Part shown: piece after piece, positions 27,308 through 36,778 of the stretch
Layout: every line of letters begins with the position of its first letter
How positions within the stretch are numbered: the first letter of the stretch is position 1
Assembly (NCBI GenBank): GCA_021831785.1
Contig: JAKBMB010000007.1
Span: forward strand, 1 to 64,000
Origin: Deltaproteobacteria bacterium
Lineage (GTDB): Bacteria > Desulfobacterota > Binatia > Binatales > Binataceae
Length of the DNA stretch: 64,000 nucleotides
Reading direction: 5' to 3'
Program-made: the position numbers and the translations under genes
The notes under the pieces: generated by a model
What the model was told of the DNA's origin: nothing
The model's database searches: none
What the model saw: only the letters and a program-made list of their open reading frames with translations

Positions 27308-27834
27308 CGGCCGCGACCGGAACGGAAAAATTCCTCCAAAACCGAGACGAACGGCCCGCAGTTGCGCCGCTCCTTGACGAAGCTCGTCGCCTCCTCGAGC
27401 GAAAGCTTCAGGTGCTGGCGAATGAAAGCGATCGCGACTGTCGGAGCGCGGTTCACGCCGGCGTTGCAATGCAGATAAACCCGTTCCTTGGCGCTCGCGA
27501 GCCGGCCTAGCGCCGCGAGGGCTTCGTCCAGATGCAGCGCGACATCCTCGCTGCTGCCGTCGGCGATCGGGGTGTGGACGAAGCGGATGCCGTACTCCCG
27601 GTAGCCCTGCCTCAACTCGGCCAAAGATAGCCCGTTCACAACGAGGTCGCGCTCGTCCTGGAGGCTGTGCACCGCGCTTACCCCGAAGCTCTCCTTTAGC
27701 CAGCCGATGTCAGCAGGCTGGGGATACTCGCCAATCAGAAGCTCGGGCAAAAGCTCGGTTACCGAGGGGCGCCGCTCGCCGCGCGCCAAGCGTTGCTCCG
27801 AGTCAGGCCGCAAAGTCCACAAATTTTGGATCAT
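27301..27834 (-). CDS. Dual-specificity (tyrosine-like) phosphatase
   Basis: Cysteine phosphatase of 177 residues with the P-loop HCNAGVNRAP (Cys123, Arg129) and a plausible general-acid Asp92 in the preceding loop (PIADGSSED). The N-terminal strand ELLIGEYPQPADIGWLK and VSAVHSLQDE are typical of DSP/PTPMT1-like folds. Such enzymes act on phosphotyrosine or on phospholipid phosphates such as phosphatidylglycerophosphate. Its position as first gene in an operon with pcs supports a lipid substrate, but that is inference. Overlaps the pcs start by 7 bp. Confidence 0.82.
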   Translation of the reverse strand: MIQNLWTLRPDSEQRLARGERRPSVTELLPELLIGEYPQPADIGWLKESFGVSAVHSLQDERDLVVNGLSLAELRQGYREYGIRFVHTPIADGSSEDVALHLDEALAALGRLASAKERVYLHCNAGVNRAPTVAIAFIRQHLKLSLEEATSFVKERRNCGPFVSVLEEFFRSGRGRC

Positions 27835-28571
27835 CAGCGTTCATACCTGCGGTCCGTCGGGGCGGTCGCACCATCCCCCAAAGAGGCGCAAAATTTCATC
27901 AACGCCTCACCAATGCCGCCAAACGCGCTTTTCACCGTATAACACGACATAAAGAGTAGCATCTTTCCTTGCCCGCGGCACCCGAGCCAGGCGACAGGCC
28001 CGGTCTAAGGGGCGCCGCTTCATTGCGCGCATTTTTCGGCAAACCACGAAAGCTTGAGCCTCCAGGCTTAAGTATTTTGGGCTGTAATGCCGCGCAAAAT
28101 GAGGACTCGCGGAACGGCGGCGGCCGCTGTCCGGGCCCAAGCGGTGTCTTTCGGAGGCTTTTGCCGAGAACCGGGCTTGCGGCAGGCGGGCACAGCGATT
28201 TATTTGGGGACCGCCTATTATCCCGCGCTTGACAGGTCGCAGGCGCCGCCCGGTTTCACGCGAGGAGCCCATCCGAACGCCTTTGGACGACGCGGAGCTT
28301 GCCGCATACGCTTTACTGCGGATTGCAAAATATTGATACGGCGCGCAGTCGTGGGGTGGCCTGGTGCGCGCTGAGCGGGCAAGGCCCGCGCTCCCTTCCC
28401 GGCCTTCCTCCGCAGCGCGAGAGAAGGAGAGAATGGGGGTAGCTCAGGCTTCCAGCCTGAGCTGACAGGCTAAAAGCCTGTCCCACAGTAGAAGGCCAAG
28501 CTCAGAGTCTGCCTGTCGCTGTATTCTGCGGTCCTCAATAGCTCCCCGCAGCGCGATGCATGCTGGGGGCG
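27835..28571. repeat. Intergenic stretch with several hairpin repeats
   Basis: No gene is supported in 740 bases. It contains AGCTCAGGCT-tcc-AGCCTGAGCT (28441-28463), GACAGGCT-aaa-AGCCTGTC (28464-28482), an imperfect relative CTTGAGCCT-cc-AGGCTTAAG (28053-28072) and a GAGCGGGC/GCCCGCGCTC hairpin near 28371-28391. The shared AGGCT/AGCCT core shows these belong to one repeat family. Confidence 0.65.
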
Positions 28572-31500
28572 CTACGAGTCGCGCGCGGCAACCGGCGGCC
28601 GCGATCGCCCTGACGGGTCGCCGGCGAGCACCGGCTCCATATCGTTCGGTGCCGCGTTTTCGCTTGTGGCGTTGGTTTCATGTCCGGTGTGGTTCGCGCC
28701 CGCCGATTCAGCCCCATTCATCTCTTGCGCTGCGGCCGCGGTTTCGGCCTTAGCCGTCAAGCCGGAGGTAGAACGAGGCGCCGTAGCTCGGCCGGCCAGA
28801 GCGAGTATTGCCTGGCGCATCGCCTCGGCCGCCTTGCGGTAGATTCCGTAGACTTCGCCGTCGCGTGCGATGCTAACCAGCGTTTCGTTGGCAATAACCG
28901 GACCGATTCGCAGTTCCACCGGATAGCGGCGGGGCAGCAACTGGCCCTTGCCCAGCGCGTGGTAAGTGCCGGCCACGTATACCGGCAACACATCGCATCC
29001 GCTGCGCAGAGCCAAGTAGCCCGCGCCGCTTTTAAATTCCTGGACCGTGCCGTGGGGCGTGCGGGTGCCCTCGGGAAACATCAACACACTTGCGCCGCGC
29101 GCCAGCTTTTCCAGCGCCGCCTGCAGCGAATCGAGCTGCGCGCCTTCCCGGTCGAAGGGAATTAGGGGGCTGAAGTTAGCGGCAAGAAACCGGCGCGCGG
29201 CGCTGTTGAAAAAATAATCCTTCGCGGCGAGCACCACTAGCTGCTCGCCGAGCTTGCCCAGCGCGGAGCGCACCAGAAGAAAGTCGAGATGGCTTGCATG
29301 ATTCGCTACGACCAACACGTTGCGGTTCGCCGGAATATTGCCGCGCCCCAAAATGCGGGGCTTCAGCCATCGCTCGACAGCCCGTTCCAGCGTGCCGCCA
29401 AGCACGGTCTGCCCGACGCGGCGCAAAACTTGCGGTAAGATCGGCGTGTACGGCTCGGCCAGCTCCGCGTAAGAAGGCAACCGGGGCCGGCTTGAGTCGC
29501 GCGCGATCAGCTCCTGAAGATCGCCGGCTGTAACTAAAACCCCAAGCTGATCCGCGGTCGGCGCGTACCCGCTGTGCTGCGCAATAATCTCGGCCAACTC
29601 AGCGAGCGCCAGCGAATCAAGCCCCAGGTCTTCGAACAAGCGCGAGCCGCTCGATATCGCGCGCGCCCCTCCCGAGACCTGCTCCAGCGCCTGCGCGAGC
29701 CAGCCTTCCAAATCAAGCGCGCCGCCGGCGCCCGCTTCGGCGCTGCTCGCCACCATCGCGCGCAAAGCAGCCAACGCCTCGGGCCGCTTGATCTTCCGCG
29801 TTCGCGTGCGCGGCAAGTCGCGCCCGGTGAAGCGTAAAATTCGCACCTGCTTGTAAGCCGGCAACCCGCGGCTGACCTGTTCGAAGTGAGCGCGTATCTT
29901 TTCCTCGACGGCCCGCCGGTTCTCGCCGCGCGCGTAGGCCGGCACCACCAGCGCAGCCGGCTGCTCGCCGGTGCCGACCTTGAGCGCTACGATCGCGAGT
30001 TCTTTGATCTCGGGCAAGCGCCCGTAAAGCTCCTCGAGCTCGTCGATGTAGACATTGTTGCCGCCCGCGTCAACAATAATGTCCTTGCTGCGCCCGACGA
30101 TATAGAGTCGGCCTTCGTCGTCGAAACGTCCCAGGTCTCCGGTGTGCAGCCAACCGTCCTTGAGCGCCTGGAGGGTGGCGGCTGGGTTGCGAAAGTAGCC
30201 CTTCATCACGTTGTGGCCGCGGACTAAAATCTCGCCGGTGTTCGAGCCGTCGGTCAAAGCCAGCTTGACCTCGAGGCCGGAGAGCGGTTTGCCCACTGCC
30301 CCAAGGCGCATAGGCTCGTCCGGACGCGCCACGCTGACCACCGGCGCCGCTTCGGTAAGGCCGTAGCCCTCGAGCAGCCGCAGGCCGATGTCATTGAAAA
30401 ACTCGGCGGTCTCGCCCGCAAGCGCCGCGCCGCCGCTCACCGCCAAGCGCAGGCGCCCGCCGAGGGTCTCATGCAGCCGACGAAAGACGACGCTGCCCAG
30501 GTCCAGCCCCAACTCGCGCTCCAGCGAATGGTTAACCGCGCGAAGCTGCTCAAAGGCGGCCTTGAACGCCGCGCCGCGCCGTTCGATTTGCTCAACGATG
30601 CGCCGATGAATCGCCTGCCACACCGCCGGCACACCGATCAGCGCCGTAGGCTTGACGTCGGAGAGCGTCCGCGCAAGCGTCCCCGCGCTCATATCGCGCG
30701 GGTAGACGATATGGGCGCCGCTGGCCAGCGGCAGCAGCATGCCGCAGGTAAATTCGAAACAATGATGAAGCGGCAGCAGCGCGAGCACCGTGTCGGTGGG
30801 AGCGAGCTCGAAGATGCGCGAGAGCATCAGCATCTCGGCCGTAAAGTTGCCGTGGGTAAGCATCGCCCCTTTCGGCGACCCCGTACTGCCTGAAGTGAAA
30901 ACCACCGAAGCGAGCGTCTCTTTGCTCCATTCGGTCTGCGCCGGTGTTTTGCCGTGCAGGATAAAGGGCCGGCGCAAGTCCTCGAACTGCAGTTCGACCA
31001 GCGGCCCGCCGCACGCCTCGCCCATCGGGCCAAGCCGCTGGCGAAAACTTGCCGAGCACAATGCCGCGGCGGGCTCGGCGACGCGGCAGATGGCGCGCAG
31101 CTCTTCAGCGGAAAGCGTCGAGTCAAGCGGCACCGCCGCCGCCCCGGCGCCGACCACGGCGAAAAATCCCAGCACCCAATCAGGCGAGTTCTCGCCGGCC
31201 AGCAACACGCGGTCGCCGGCTTGCACTCCGCGGCTCGCGAGCATCAGGCTGGCGCGCCGCGCGGCGTCCCGCAGCTCGCGGTAGCTGAGCGTCGCATGCT
31301 GGCCTGAAGAATGTCGCAAGCTCAGCGCCGGCTTCGCTCCGTGGCGCTCGGCGCTTTGATCCAGCAAATCGATCAGGTGCTTGAACCTGAGCGGCCGCGC
31401 GCGCGCGCGGCCGCGCGTGTGTAGGTCAAGCCGCGGAAATATGTGGCGGCGCAAGCCCGGAATGTGAATGTTGACCCAGTAGTCGTTCCAATCGATCTTG

Positions 31501-33017
31501 TCGGGATCGAAGCGATGGACCTCGGCGTCGGCCGGGTCCAACCGCCGGTACAGGTCGCGAATATTGCGGCCGTGAAAGATATAGGAAAACTCCTGAATAT
31601 AAGGGCGATAGATTTCAATCAGCGATTGACCCAGACGGATTCGGTCGCTGGTCTGCGCCGCCCATCGCTCCAGGCGCCTGACCGCGGGTGAGTCGCGGCC
31701 CAACACGACGCCACCCGCGCGCGCAGTCTGCGCGAGCGCCCGGGGCAGCAGCCATCCGGCCGCTTCGTAGGTTTTCTGCGAGACGGCGATGGGTTCCAGA
31801 TGCTGCGTGAGCAACTTGCCGGCGGTTTCGCCCTGTTCGCGATGATGGCGCCGATTGGCCACCGCGGTAAGCTCGATCAAGCGTTCCATGCGCAACGGAT
31901 TTCTGTCCGAGGACCCGAGTTGGTAAAGCGGCTCCTGACGCCCGAGCAGCAGCGCGGCGAGAATCGGAAACATGGCGTGAGCCACGAGGTCTACGGGAAT
32001 CACGTCGAGGATCAGGTCGGGGCGCGCCGGGTAAAACCGATAGCCCTCGCCTGACAGGTAAGTCAGCGGCGCGCTGGTGTTTACGCCCTGGTTCCATCCG
32101 GGGAAGGGATCCCTAATCGCGCTCTCAATGACCGCCGGACGCACTACGGCTACCTTGAGCGTATTGCGCGCGGCCAGCACCAACTGCTCGCCCAGGCTTT
32201 TGCTGTAGCTGTAGGTGTTGGGCCATCCCCAGTAAAGCGCGCGGTTGCGGCCTTCGCGCTTGAGCTCTTCCTCGATCTGCTGCTTGGGCGAGAGCTCCCC
32301 GCCGTCTTGCGCCTCCTCGCTCAAGCCGCCCGCTGCACCGTCGGCTTCCTCCAGGCAACTCGACTCGATGCGCGCCACGATCGCCTGCGCGTCGCGGATC
32401 TCGCGCTTGAGGCTGAAGCGGCGCCCGACGGGTTGCGGACACCAGTCGAGCGGAATTTCGTCTTCGTAGCGATGGCCGTCGGCGGCGCCGGCCACGTAGC
32501 AGGTCGAGACGTGCAGCAGAGGAACGCGCGCTTTGCGGCAGACATCGAGCACGTTGCCGGCGCCCAGCGTGTTGATCGCCAGCGCTTTATTCAACGGGGC
32601 GTCGAAGTTGACCAGCCCCGCGCAGTTGACCACCGCGTCGATCTGGCCGCGGGCAAACTGCGCTTTGGAATCATTGAACAGACCCGCCTCCGTGATGTCG
32701 CCGCAGACCACGGTCAGCTTTTCCTGTATCCGGCGCTCGAAGGAGTCTCCCAGATGCTCGCGCAGCGGAGCGAAGGCCGGCGAGGTCAGTATCTCGCGCT
32801 CCAAACGCTTGGGACCCGATCGCTGATCACCGCGGATCAGCAGGTAGACGCGCTCGAATTCGGGATGCAAACGAAGCAGCAGGTAAAGGAACGTCTTGCC
32901 CAAAAAGCCGGTGGCGCCGGTAAGCATGATGCGCCGGCCGCGAAAGACCTTTTCCAGCGCGGGAAGCCGATCGCGCTGAGCATCTCGTCGGCCGACGCGC
33001 ATCAGATTACTGGACAT
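28572..33017 (-). CDS. Multidomain acyl reductase / acyl-activating / ACP / acyltransferase fusion
   Basis: A 1,481-residue single chain with four modules. Residues about 30-440: fatty-acyl-reductase-like SDR (GATGFLG near 36-42, Tyr-x3-Lys in YSYSK near 271-275). About 545-1090: AMP-binding ligase (VFTSGSTGSPKG at 708-719, EGYGLTEAAP, TGDLGRFDDEGRLYIVGRSKD, RKIKRPE lysine region). About 1100-1175: acyl carrier domain with LGLDSLAL (pantetheine Ser near 1137). About 1190-1400: PlsC acyltransferase (NHASHLD at 1241-1247, FPEGTR at 1316-1321). It probably activates a free fatty acid onto its own carrier and either reduces it or transfers it to a glycerolipid. The ATG at 33017 overlaps the stop of the LarA-like gene by 11 bp. 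The order reductase-ligase-ACP differs from carboxylic acid reductases (ligase-carrier-reductase). Confidence 0.85.
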   Translation of the reverse strand: MSSNLMRVGRRDAQRDRLPALEKVFRGRRIMLTGATGFLGKTFLYLLLRLHPEFERVYLLIRGDQRSGPKRLEREILTSPAFAPLREHLGDSFERRIQEKLTVVCGDITEAGLFNDSKAQFARGQIDAVVNCAGLVNFDAPLNKALAINTLGAGNVLDVCRKARVPLLHVSTCYVAGAADGHRYEDEIPLDWCPQPVGRRFSLKREIRDAQAIVARIESSCLEEADGAAGGLSEEAQDGGELSPKQQIEEELKREGRNRALYWGWPNTYSYSKSLGEQLVLAARNTLKVAVVRPAVIESAIRDPFPGWNQGVNTSAPLTYLSGEGYRFYPARPDLILDVIPVDLVAHAMFPILAALLLGRQEPLYQLGSSDRNPLRMERLIELTAVANRRHHREQGETAGKLLTQHLEPIAVSQKTYEAAGWLLPRALAQTARAGGVVLGRDSPAVRRLERWAAQTSDRIRLGQSLIEIYRPYIQEFSYIFHGRNIRDLYRRLDPADAEVHRFDPDKIDWNDYWVNIHIPGLRRHIFPRLDLHTRGRARARPLRFKHLIDLLDQSAERHGAKPALSLRHSSGQHATLSYRELRDAARRASLMLASRGVQAGDRVLLAGENSPDWVLGFFAVVGAGAAAVPLDSTLSAEELRAICRVAEPAAALCSASFRQRLGPMGEACGGPLVELQFEDLRRPFILHGKTPAQTEWSKETLASVVFTSGSTGSPKGAMLTHGNFTAEMLMLSRIFELAPTDTVLALLPLHHCFEFTCGMLLPLASGAHIVYPRDMSAGTLARTLSDVKPTALIGVPAVWQAIHRRIVEQIERRGAAFKAAFEQLRAVNHSLERELGLDLGSVVFRRLHETLGGRLRLAVSGGAALAGETAEFFNDIGLRLLEGYGLTEAAPVVSVARPDEPMRLGAVGKPLSGLEVKLALTDGSNTGEILVRGHNVMKGYFRNPAATLQALKDGWLHTGDLGRFDDEGRLYIVGRSKDIIVDAGGNNVYIDELEELYGRLPEIKELAIVALKVGTGEQPAALVVPAYARGENRRAVEEKIRAHFEQVSRGLPAYKQVRILRFTGRDLPRTRTRKIKRPEALAALRAMVASSAEAGAGGALDLEGWLAQALEQVSGGARAISSGSRLFEDLGLDSLALAELAEIIAQHSGYAPTADQLGVLVTAGDLQELIARDSSRPRLPSYAELAEPYTPILPQVLRRVGQTVLGGTLERAVERWLKPRILGRGNIPANRNVLVVANHASHLDFLLVRSALGKLGEQLVVLAAKDYFFNSAARRFLAANFSPLIPFDREGAQLDSLQAALEKLARGASVLMFPEGTRTPHGTVQEFKSGAGYLALRSGCDVLPVYVAGTYHALGKGQLLPRRYPVELRIGPVIANETLVSIARDGEVYGIYRKAAEAMRQAILALAGRATAPRSTSGLTAKAETAAAAQEMNGAESAGANHTGHETNATSENAAPNDMEPVLAGDPSGRSRPPVAARDS

Positions 33018-34647
33018 CCGCAACTACCAGCGGCGGCAGGTGCAGATAGGTGATGGTCGCCGAGCGCCCGATGTCGCCGGTGGCCATCGCGATTGCTTCT
33101 TCGACCGTGTCCGCCGCCTCCCAGCCCAGCCTGGCGGCAACCTGCGCGTCCTCACAGCCGGCCGCGATCACGCGGCCCAGATGCTGGCGGCCGGGCTCGC
33201 CCCAGTACCACATGTAGAACGGATGCACGCCGTGATACGCGTGGCCGTAACGATACATATGGATGTACGTGGGGTTGGCGGCGAACTCGGCCTCGAAACG
33301 CTTGGCCAACTCCTCGGAGTCGGTGGTCTCGGCCAGGCAGCGATGAAAGAACTCGACGTAGCTCGGGTGATGCTCCGGATGAAATTCATTGCGCAGCGGA
33401 TGACATATGATCATCGTCCCGCCTTGGCGAACCAGCGGCCGATTGCGGTACATGTTGAATAGGTAGCCAAGCCCGGTGCACTGCACCAGCACCGGGTTCA
33501 TGATCGAATTGACGTTGTACGGGCATACGTACGGCACGCCGACGATCAGAACGTCGGCCTGTCCGCTGACCGGCACCGCGTACTGCTGAAAGACGCGGTC
33601 GAGGGTCTTGCGATGCACGGCCTCGGTCTCTCCGGCCCACACGCCCGTCAGCTCGTAGGGGGCGGCGTAATGGTGCAACAGCTCACGGCGCGTCCGATGG
33701 GACATATTGGCCAGCGTCCAGTTGAAGGTACGCAGCCGCATCCGGTCCCATTCGTTGAACTCGTCTTCGTTCTTTTGCAGAAAATCGAAGAAGCCGGAGT
33801 ACATGCGGTTGTTGATCGAGGTCTCGATGGTGAAGATGTTGAGCTCGCGGCTGACCACCTTGCCCAGCCGCTCGACCGTGCTATGAAGCGCCGAGCGATT
33901 GGGGTCCATGTAGGAGTGGCATCCGCGCAACGTGGCCGGGTTATGGTGATAACGCAGGCTCTGATACGGCGCCAGCCCTACCGCGACCGATTTATGACCG
34001 CCATCCATCGGCACCAAGGTCAGGTTGATGTAGATCACTAAGTCCGAGTCCGCGGCGCGCTTCGAGAGCCATACTTCCTCGCCGTGGTCGGTCTTGCCGA
34101 GCATCGCGAGCTCGTTTTGGTTCTCGCCGTCGAAATTGTACAGGCGGTCGGGCCACAAATGGGCGAAAGCGCGCTCGCCCACGGCGCGGCGAATTTCCGC
34201 GCCGGTCATGCGCCGATGCAGCGAGGTCGCGATGACCACGTGCACGTCGTCCACGCCGTAGTCGGCCAAGGTCTGTAACACGATATTGAGCACCCGCTCG
34301 CGCGCGTCGGGCCGCCGCATCGGCGGCAGCGGCAAGCTGATGTCGTCAACGGCGATCGTGACGCGCATGTTCGGGTTAAGCTGCGCGAACAGGGGCGTGG
34401 CGTTCTCGGGATGGAGCAGCGCGTAGCGTATCGCGACGTCGGGGTCGGGCAGCGGATCCAGCGGAGGCGGCGGATAGACGACGCGCGTACCGGGCGGCAG
34501 TTTTTCCTCCAGGAACTCCTCTCCGTAAGCAATCAGGCGCGGCTTGGAGCGGCGTGTAAGGGTCACTACCAGGTCGCTGCGCGCGCCAATCTCGTGGACC
34601 AGCTCGGCGCGCTTTAGTTCCTTGAGCTTTGCTTCAGGAGCCGCCAT
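33007..34647 (-). CDS. LarA-like (DUF2088) nickel-pincer racemase family protein
   Basis: About 546 residues with the LarA/DUF2088 pattern: AVDDISLPLPP, the histidine motif VIATSLHRRMTGAEIRRAVGE (His near 148), and GGHKSVAVGLAPYQSL with a lysine near 219 at the position that holds the pincer cofactor in lactate racemase, followed by a His pair (YHHN). LarA enzymes epimerise 2-hydroxy acids using a nickel-pincer nucleotide. The C-terminal third is longer than LarA (about 425 residues). An ATG at 34647 is chosen over a GTG at 34659. It lies between a HAD phosphatase and the multidomain acyl gene, so a hydroxy-acyl or lipid substrate is a fair guess only. Confidence 0.72.
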   Translation of the reverse strand: MAAPEAKLKELKRAELVHEIGARSDLVVTLTRRSKPRLIAYGEEFLEEKLPPGTRVVYPPPPLDPLPDPDVAIRYALLHPENATPLFAQLNPNMRVTIAVDDISLPLPPMRRPDARERVLNIVLQTLADYGVDDVHVVIATSLHRRMTGAEIRRAVGERAFAHLWPDRLYNFDGENQNELAMLGKTDHGEEVWLSKRAADSDLVIYINLTLVPMDGGHKSVAVGLAPYQSLRYHHNPATLRGCHSYMDPNRSALHSTVERLGKVVSRELNIFTIETSINNRMYSGFFDFLQKNEDEFNEWDRMRLRTFNWTLANMSHRTRRELLHHYAAPYELTGVWAGETEAVHRKTLDRVFQQYAVPVSGQADVLIVGVPYVCPYNVNSIMNPVLVQCTGLGYLFNMYRNRPLVRQGGTMIICHPLRNEFHPEHHPSYVEFFHRCLAETTDSEELAKRFEAEFAANPTYIHMYRYGHAYHGVHPFYMWYWGEPGRQHLGRVIAAGCEDAQVAARLGWEAADTVEEAIAMATGDIGRSATITYLHLPPLVVADVQ

Positions 34648-35002
34648 ACGTCTGACCACCGCGTGCGCCCGTCAAACTTGCCCGCGCCCGCCGAACTCGC
34701 TGGACGCATCGGCCGGTTTGGCTCGATGGTCCGCGGGCGCATGCGTCCGGTTCTTGGCCCGTGCGGGTCTCCCACTTTTTCGCGGCACTCCGCCTCCCGC
34801 TTCACCGGTTTGACGCGCGCCAGCCGCTTCAAGCGGGTCGCGAGAAAACCACGCCGCAGCACGCTTCGCGCCGTCGGCGCAGCGCGCGGTCCCCACATGT
34901 TCATACAAACGGCGCTTCATATTTCAGCCGGCTTGCTCCTTGTACTCGAATCGGGCTGCGGCGCTTAAAGCGCGCGCTACCAATTGCGCACCGCCCCGCG
35001 CC
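34648..35002. other. 355-bp intergenic stretch, no supported gene
   Basis: Frames are short, basic and motif-free. The gap separates HAD from LarA-like gene on the same strand and may hold a promoter; none is clear. Confidence 0.45.
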
Positions 35003-35746
35003 TCATATTCCGATCAGGTGGCGCGCGAACGCCGCCGCTCCACGCAGCCGGCCGTCGGTCTCGAAGTGAATGACGGGCCAATGCCGGGTGCGGGCGAAAG
35101 CTTCCAGGGCGCCATCCGGATTGACTGCGACCGGATGCCCAACCGCGCATAGAAAAGGCAGGTCGTAGTACGAATCGGCGTACGCCCAACAAGCGCTGAG
35201 GTCCACACCCTTTGCCGACGCGTAGCCGGCGCACCATGCGGCCTTTTCGCTGCCGGCCATCACCGGTTCATGCAGGACGCCGGTGGCCACGCCCTGGCGG
35301 TAAATCAGGCGGTTGGCGGCGAAGTCCGAAACGTTCAGCCGACGCGCCAAAGGCGCGACCATAAAGTCCGGCGAGCCGGTCACCAATACGGGCTCGAGCC
35401 CGACCTCGCGGTTTTGCTCCATCAGCTCAAGGGCTTGCGGATAAAGCCTGCATGCCATGACGTAGTCGCAGTATTCTTCCCCGACGATCGCCAGACGATC
35501 GCGAGAAACGCCTTTGAAGGTTTCGAAAATCGCCCGGTTGAGCAAAGCGCGATCGCTTCTCTCGGCCACGTAGAGCACCGGCAAGCGCCGGATCAAGCGG
35601 GCAACATAGCTGACCCGCCGGTTCCATTCCCTGAGCTTGCCGAAAACGAACAACCCGGCGTCCACCAGATTGAGCGCTGCCAGCGTACCGTCGAGATCGT
35701 AGAAAGCGGCCCGTGGCCGCGAAGAATTTTTGCCAGCCCTGCTCAT
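35003..35746 (-). CDS. HAD-IB family phosphatase
   Basis: Phosphoserine-phosphatase-like hydrolase of 247 residues. Motif I is FYDLDGTLAA (Asp17 and Asp19), motif II VTGSPDFMVAP, the lysine motif near GSEKAAWC and motif III AYADSYYDLPFLCAVG. HAD-IB proteins are often linked to PlsC-type acyltransferases in lipid synthesis, which fits the multidomain acyl gene of the same cluster. ATG 35746 is used; a TTG at 35755 is possible. Two operator-like elements lie directly upstream. Confidence 0.85.
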   Translation of the reverse strand: MSRAGKNSSRPRAAFYDLDGTLAALNLVDAGLFVFGKLREWNRRVSYVARLIRRLPVLYVAERSDRALLNRAIFETFKGVSRDRLAIVGEEYCDYVMACRLYPQALELMEQNREVGLEPVLVTGSPDFMVAPLARRLNVSDFAANRLIYRQGVATGVLHEPVMAGSEKAAWCAGYASAKGVDLSACWAYADSYYDLPFLCAVGHPVAVNPDGALEAFARTRHWPVIHFETDGRLRGAAAFARHLIGI

Positions 35747-35761
35747 CACGCCCAAAAGTGA

Positions 35762-35779
35762 ACTGACATGTCAGTCTAG
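35762..35779. promoter_or_regulatory. TetR-type operator, site 1
   Basis: ACTGACATGTCAGT (35762-35775) is a perfect 14-bp palindrome and begins the longer string TGACATGTCAGTCTAG. It ends 16 bases before the HAD ATG on the minus strand, where a repressor would block transcription of the lipid cluster. Site 2 repeats it 130 bases away. Confidence 0.65.
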
Positions 35780-35893
35780 AGAGCTACGCGACCGCGGTCA
35801 ACGCCGCAAGCGGTTGTGGCCAACCCGCACGCGGCGCGCAAGACTCATCCGCGATCGCTTCGCTTGGGCCGGCTCATGACTTAGCGCTCGGAT

Positions 35894-35909
35894 TGACACG
35901 TGAGTCTAG
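35894..35909. promoter_or_regulatory. TetR-type operator, site 2
   Basis: TGACACGTGAGTCTAG matches site 1 (TGACATGTCAGTCTAG) at 14 of 16 positions and in the same orientation. It lies between the tetR stop and the HAD promoter. Two similar sites next to a TetR gene argue for local control. Confidence 0.55.
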
Positions 35910-35927
35910 TCGCGCGCCAAAGCGCGG

Positions 35928-36554
35928 TCAACGCAGAACGCGACCGTGGTTGGTCGGAGCCGGATGCACAAGCTCGCTTGTAGCAACGCCGTTTAGCCCG
36001 AAGTTCAAAATTTCTTCGGCTAGATGCTTCACCTCGCACTGCGGCCGGCGCAGGGTCTGTCCGGCGACCTCCTTAATCCCGCCGAGGATGCACGCCGCGA
36101 CGACGCGCGTGTCGCACGGTCTGACCAGCTTCATCTCCAATCCAAGGTCGAGCGAGCGCTGGATTTGCTGAATTATCTGGCCGTAAAACTCCCGCACCCT
36201 CCCTTCAAACTCACGATCCAGGTCGAGCGAATGGTTGAGCAGGATGTCGGTAAGTTCGCGCTCGGTCAGCACGAAGTCAAGTATGCGCAGCAGGTTGTTA
36301 CGTAGCTGCTCGGCGGGGGAAGGCTCACCGGGAGCCATCCTGATACGGTAGATCCGGCCGCCGATTTCCAACAGCGCCTCGTTGAGAAGCTCCTCGAACA
36401 GCTCTTTCTTGTTTTCGAAGTAAAGATAAAAGGTGCCGCGCGCGATCTTCGCCTGCGATACGATATCGGAGATGTTGGTGCGATGGTAACCCTTGCGCGC
36501 GAACAGTCTTTTGGCGTGGCGAAGAACCTGAGCCCGTCTGATCTGGCGTTCCAT
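35928..36554 (-). CDS. TetR/AcrR family transcriptional regulator
   Basis: DNA-binding repressor of 208 residues. The helix-turn-helix is near 22-45: YHRTNISDIVSQAKIARGTFYLYFENKKELF, typical of the family. The C-terminal half (about 60-200) is the ligand/dimer domain, with no motif that gives the ligand. It is the first gene of the minus-strand cluster and its stop lies 180 bases before HAD. The sites at 35762 and 35894 are likely targets. By analogy with FadR-type TetR proteins, an acyl-CoA ligand is a plausible guess for this lipid cluster. Confidence 0.88.
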   Translation of the reverse strand: MERQIRRAQVLRHAKRLFARKGYHRTNISDIVSQAKIARGTFYLYFENKKELFEELLNEALLEIGGRIYRIRMAPGEPSPAEQLRNNLLRILDFVLTERELTDILLNHSLDLDREFEGRVREFYGQIIQQIQRSLDLGLEMKLVRPCDTRVVAACILGGIKEVAGQTLRRPQCEVKHLAEEILNFGLNGVATSELVHPAPTNHGRVLR

Positions 36555-36778
36555 TGTTCAAGAATATGACGGGATTAGTATAGCGTCCAAATATCGGCCT
36601 GTCACGCCATCCCACTCGTTGGCATTGGTTCAGTTTGCCAAAGCCGCGATTTCTTCTGACACCCCTGCGCGACCTGCAACGCCAGTTGCAATTGGCGGCA
36701 TGATTTTGGCGTCCTCATTCTCGTGAGCGAAATCGCTGCATGAAGTGTGGGGCGGCTGCTAGAATACTCCGAAAACCG

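Noticed and set aside
31400-31430. CG-repeat run inside the multidomain gene
   Set aside because: Encodes an Arg/Ala stretch in the linker (RGRARARPLR) and keeps the frame; a coding feature, not a separate element.
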